A stretch of 6,701 nucleotides of DNA from Candidatus Woesearchaeota archaeon (GTDB lineage Archaea > Nanobdellota > Nanobdellia > Woesearchaeales > ARS49), in contig JAHFPE010000046.1 of NCBI GenBank assembly GCA_023261345.1, positions 1 to 6,701 of the forward strand. The letters run 5' to 3'. Within the stretch, counting starts at the first letter, position 1. Every line of letters begins with the position of its first letter. Made by a program: the position numbers and the translations under genes. The notes beneath the pieces are model-generated. The model searched no databases. It was not told where the DNA came from and saw only the letters and a program-made list of their open reading frames with translations. Shown here piece after piece: positions 5,722 to 6,701 of the stretch.

Positions 5722-6701
5722 TCACAAGCCCCACACTGGTTGTGTTTTTCTCATGATTTCTGCGATTTCTCGTAGTACTTCTTTTGCATCAGGTGAAAGT
5801 AATTGTTTGTATGATTTGAGTTTTCGAAAGTGTTCTTCTGGTACTGCTGTATAAAAAATATCTCCTTCATTTATTTGTCTGCCGACGATAACGTTCGGTA
5901 GTGATACTGATACTCTACTTCCTCGTTTTGCTTCCGTGATATGTTCTTGTTCTGCTTGAATATCTTTTACAACAGTTAGAATTTTGCCTTGCGGATTCAT
6001 GAGTTCTACTTTGGGAGCGAGTGTGCCTGCCATAACTTCAATTCCAACCACTGCAGGGTTACTTTGTCTGAACACATACCCATTCAGTAATTGAATTTTA
6101 GCCGGTTTTGTGAGAAGATTAAATTGTTCCATATCAGCTGATTCTTTCTGACTCTCAACCCAACTTGTGTATTGCTCTATGAGTCGATAAATAACATCAG
6201 ATGTGATGATGTGAATAGTTCCGGGTTCAGATACAGAACTTACTAATGAATCATTTGAGGATGAGGATGATTGCGATACATTAAATCCCAATATAACTTT
6301 GTGGTGTGGTTTTGGGTTTGCTGTTGCATCAGTGATGTCTTTTTTTGTGATGTTTCCAACACTTGATCGTTTTACTGGAATGTTGCTATCTTTGAGGAGT
6401 TTGGTGAGTGCTTCTAGACTTCCAAGTGTGTCTGCTTTGATGATAACTCCTTCTGTTCCGTTCAGAATGATTACTTCTTCTACTTCTTGTTGTACTGCCT
6501 TTTTGGCAGCTTCAAGTTCTTTGGAGAAAGAATTCGCGTCAGTTGTAGAGTTCCTTACTGATAGAAGTGGCACTCCTGCAATGATATCTTCTGGGTTCGC
6601 AACGCAAATGCGAACTCCTGTTGCCGCAATGACATTCGTAACTCGTTGAAATAGTGTTTTTCTCTCTCGCATTTCTGCAAGTGGTGCAGGTACAAGAAGG
6701 G
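5722..6701 (-). CDS. infB: Translation initiation factor aIF5B, C-terminal part (N-terminus outside window)
   Basis: The frame remains open to base 6701 (…VPAPLAEMRERK…), so the Met at 6672 is internal, and the GTPase domain and most of domain II lie beyond the window. Visible, counting residue 1 at 6672: end of domain II with its downstream helix (MRERKTLFQRVTNVIAATGVRI, ~1-38); domain III (GVIIKADTLGSLEALTKLL ~75-93, VKRSSVGNITKKDI ~100-113, HKVILGFNV ~124-132); the linker helix (SDVIYRLIEQYTSWVE ~158-173); and beta-barrel domain IV (IQLLNGYVFRQSNPAVVGIEVMAGTLAP ~193-220, GRQINEGDIFY ~264-274), ending PVWGL. This is the archaeal/eukaryotic factor that promotes ribosomal subunit joining and initiator tRNA positioning. 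A Ser-rich insert replaces a usually charged stretch at ~133-148. The promoter is not in the window. Confidence 0.93.
   Translation of the reverse strand, partial: LLVPAPLAEMRERKTLFQRVTNVIAATGVRICVANPEDIIAGVPLLSVRNSTTDANSFSKELEAAKKAVQQEVEEVIILNGTEGVIIKADTLGSLEALTKLLKDSNIPVKRSSVGNITKKDITDATANPKPHHKVILGFNVSQSSSSSNDSLVSSVSEPGTIHIITSDVIYRLIEQYTSWVESQKESADMEQFNLLTKPAKIQLLNGYVFRQSNPAVVGIEVMAGTLAPKVELMNPQGKILTVVKDIQAEQEHITEAKRGSRVSVSLPNVIVGRQINEGDIFYTAVPEEHFRKLKSYKQLLSPDAKEVLREIAEIMRKTQPVWGL
6226..6276 (-). other. Ser-rich insert in aIF5B domain III
   Basis: Between the strand HKVILGFNV and the SDVIYRLIE helix, aIF5B normally has a short charged helix-like segment. Here it reads SQSSSSSNDSLVSSVSE, which looks flexible and is a few residues longer. 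It lies in frame, with intact domains on both sides, so it is a lineage-specific loop and not a frameshift. Confidence 0.5.

Overview
The window reads as AT-rich archaeal DNA. At the right edge is the C-terminal part of an archaeal/eukaryotic-type initiation factor aIF5B, not bacterial IF2. There is also a DUF371-type protein, a family I know from archaea, and a short pre-PUA/PUA RNA-binding protein of archaeal type. TATA-like boxes sit about 27 bases from start codons, with no Shine-Dalgarno in between, which is the pattern of leaderless archaeal transcripts. The large LamG/glycine-rich/Ig-like secreted protein with many N-glycosylation sequons fits a surface protein of the sort common in uncultivated, possibly DPANN, archaea. 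The lineage is inference; 'archaeon' is well supported.

Layout: six genes strictly alternate in strand. (1) A 5'-truncated secreted surface protein (+, 1-2979). (2) A stand-alone asparagine-synthase-type ATP-pyrophosphatase (-, 3189-4028). (3) A DUF371 protein (+, 4082-4510). (4) A PUA-domain RNA-binding protein (-, 4717-5190). (5) An unrecognised 147-residue protein (+, 5244-5687). (6) aIF5B (-, 5722-6701, N-terminal part beyond the window).

Two things stand out. First, the two divergent pairs (2/3 and 4/5) have identical start-to-start spacing (54 bases). Each has one near-symmetrical TATA-like box almost exactly in the middle, so one box could place both start sites at the initiating ATG codons. 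Second, two of the three convergent gaps (2980-3188 and 4511-4716) each hold a copy of the same non-coding element, about 130 bases long. The copies share an identical 23-base block and exactly conserved spacing over 114 bases. Both fold into a rod-like hairpin of the same length in which base pairs are preserved by compensating changes. I do not recognise this element; it is the best candidate here for something undescribed.

The genes do not form an obvious pathway. PUA protein and aIF5B are both translation/ribosome related; the ATP-pyrophosphatase lacks the usual catalytic glutamate and glutaminase domain of asparagine synthetases, so its substrate is open. DUF371 and the 147-residue protein have no function I can assign.
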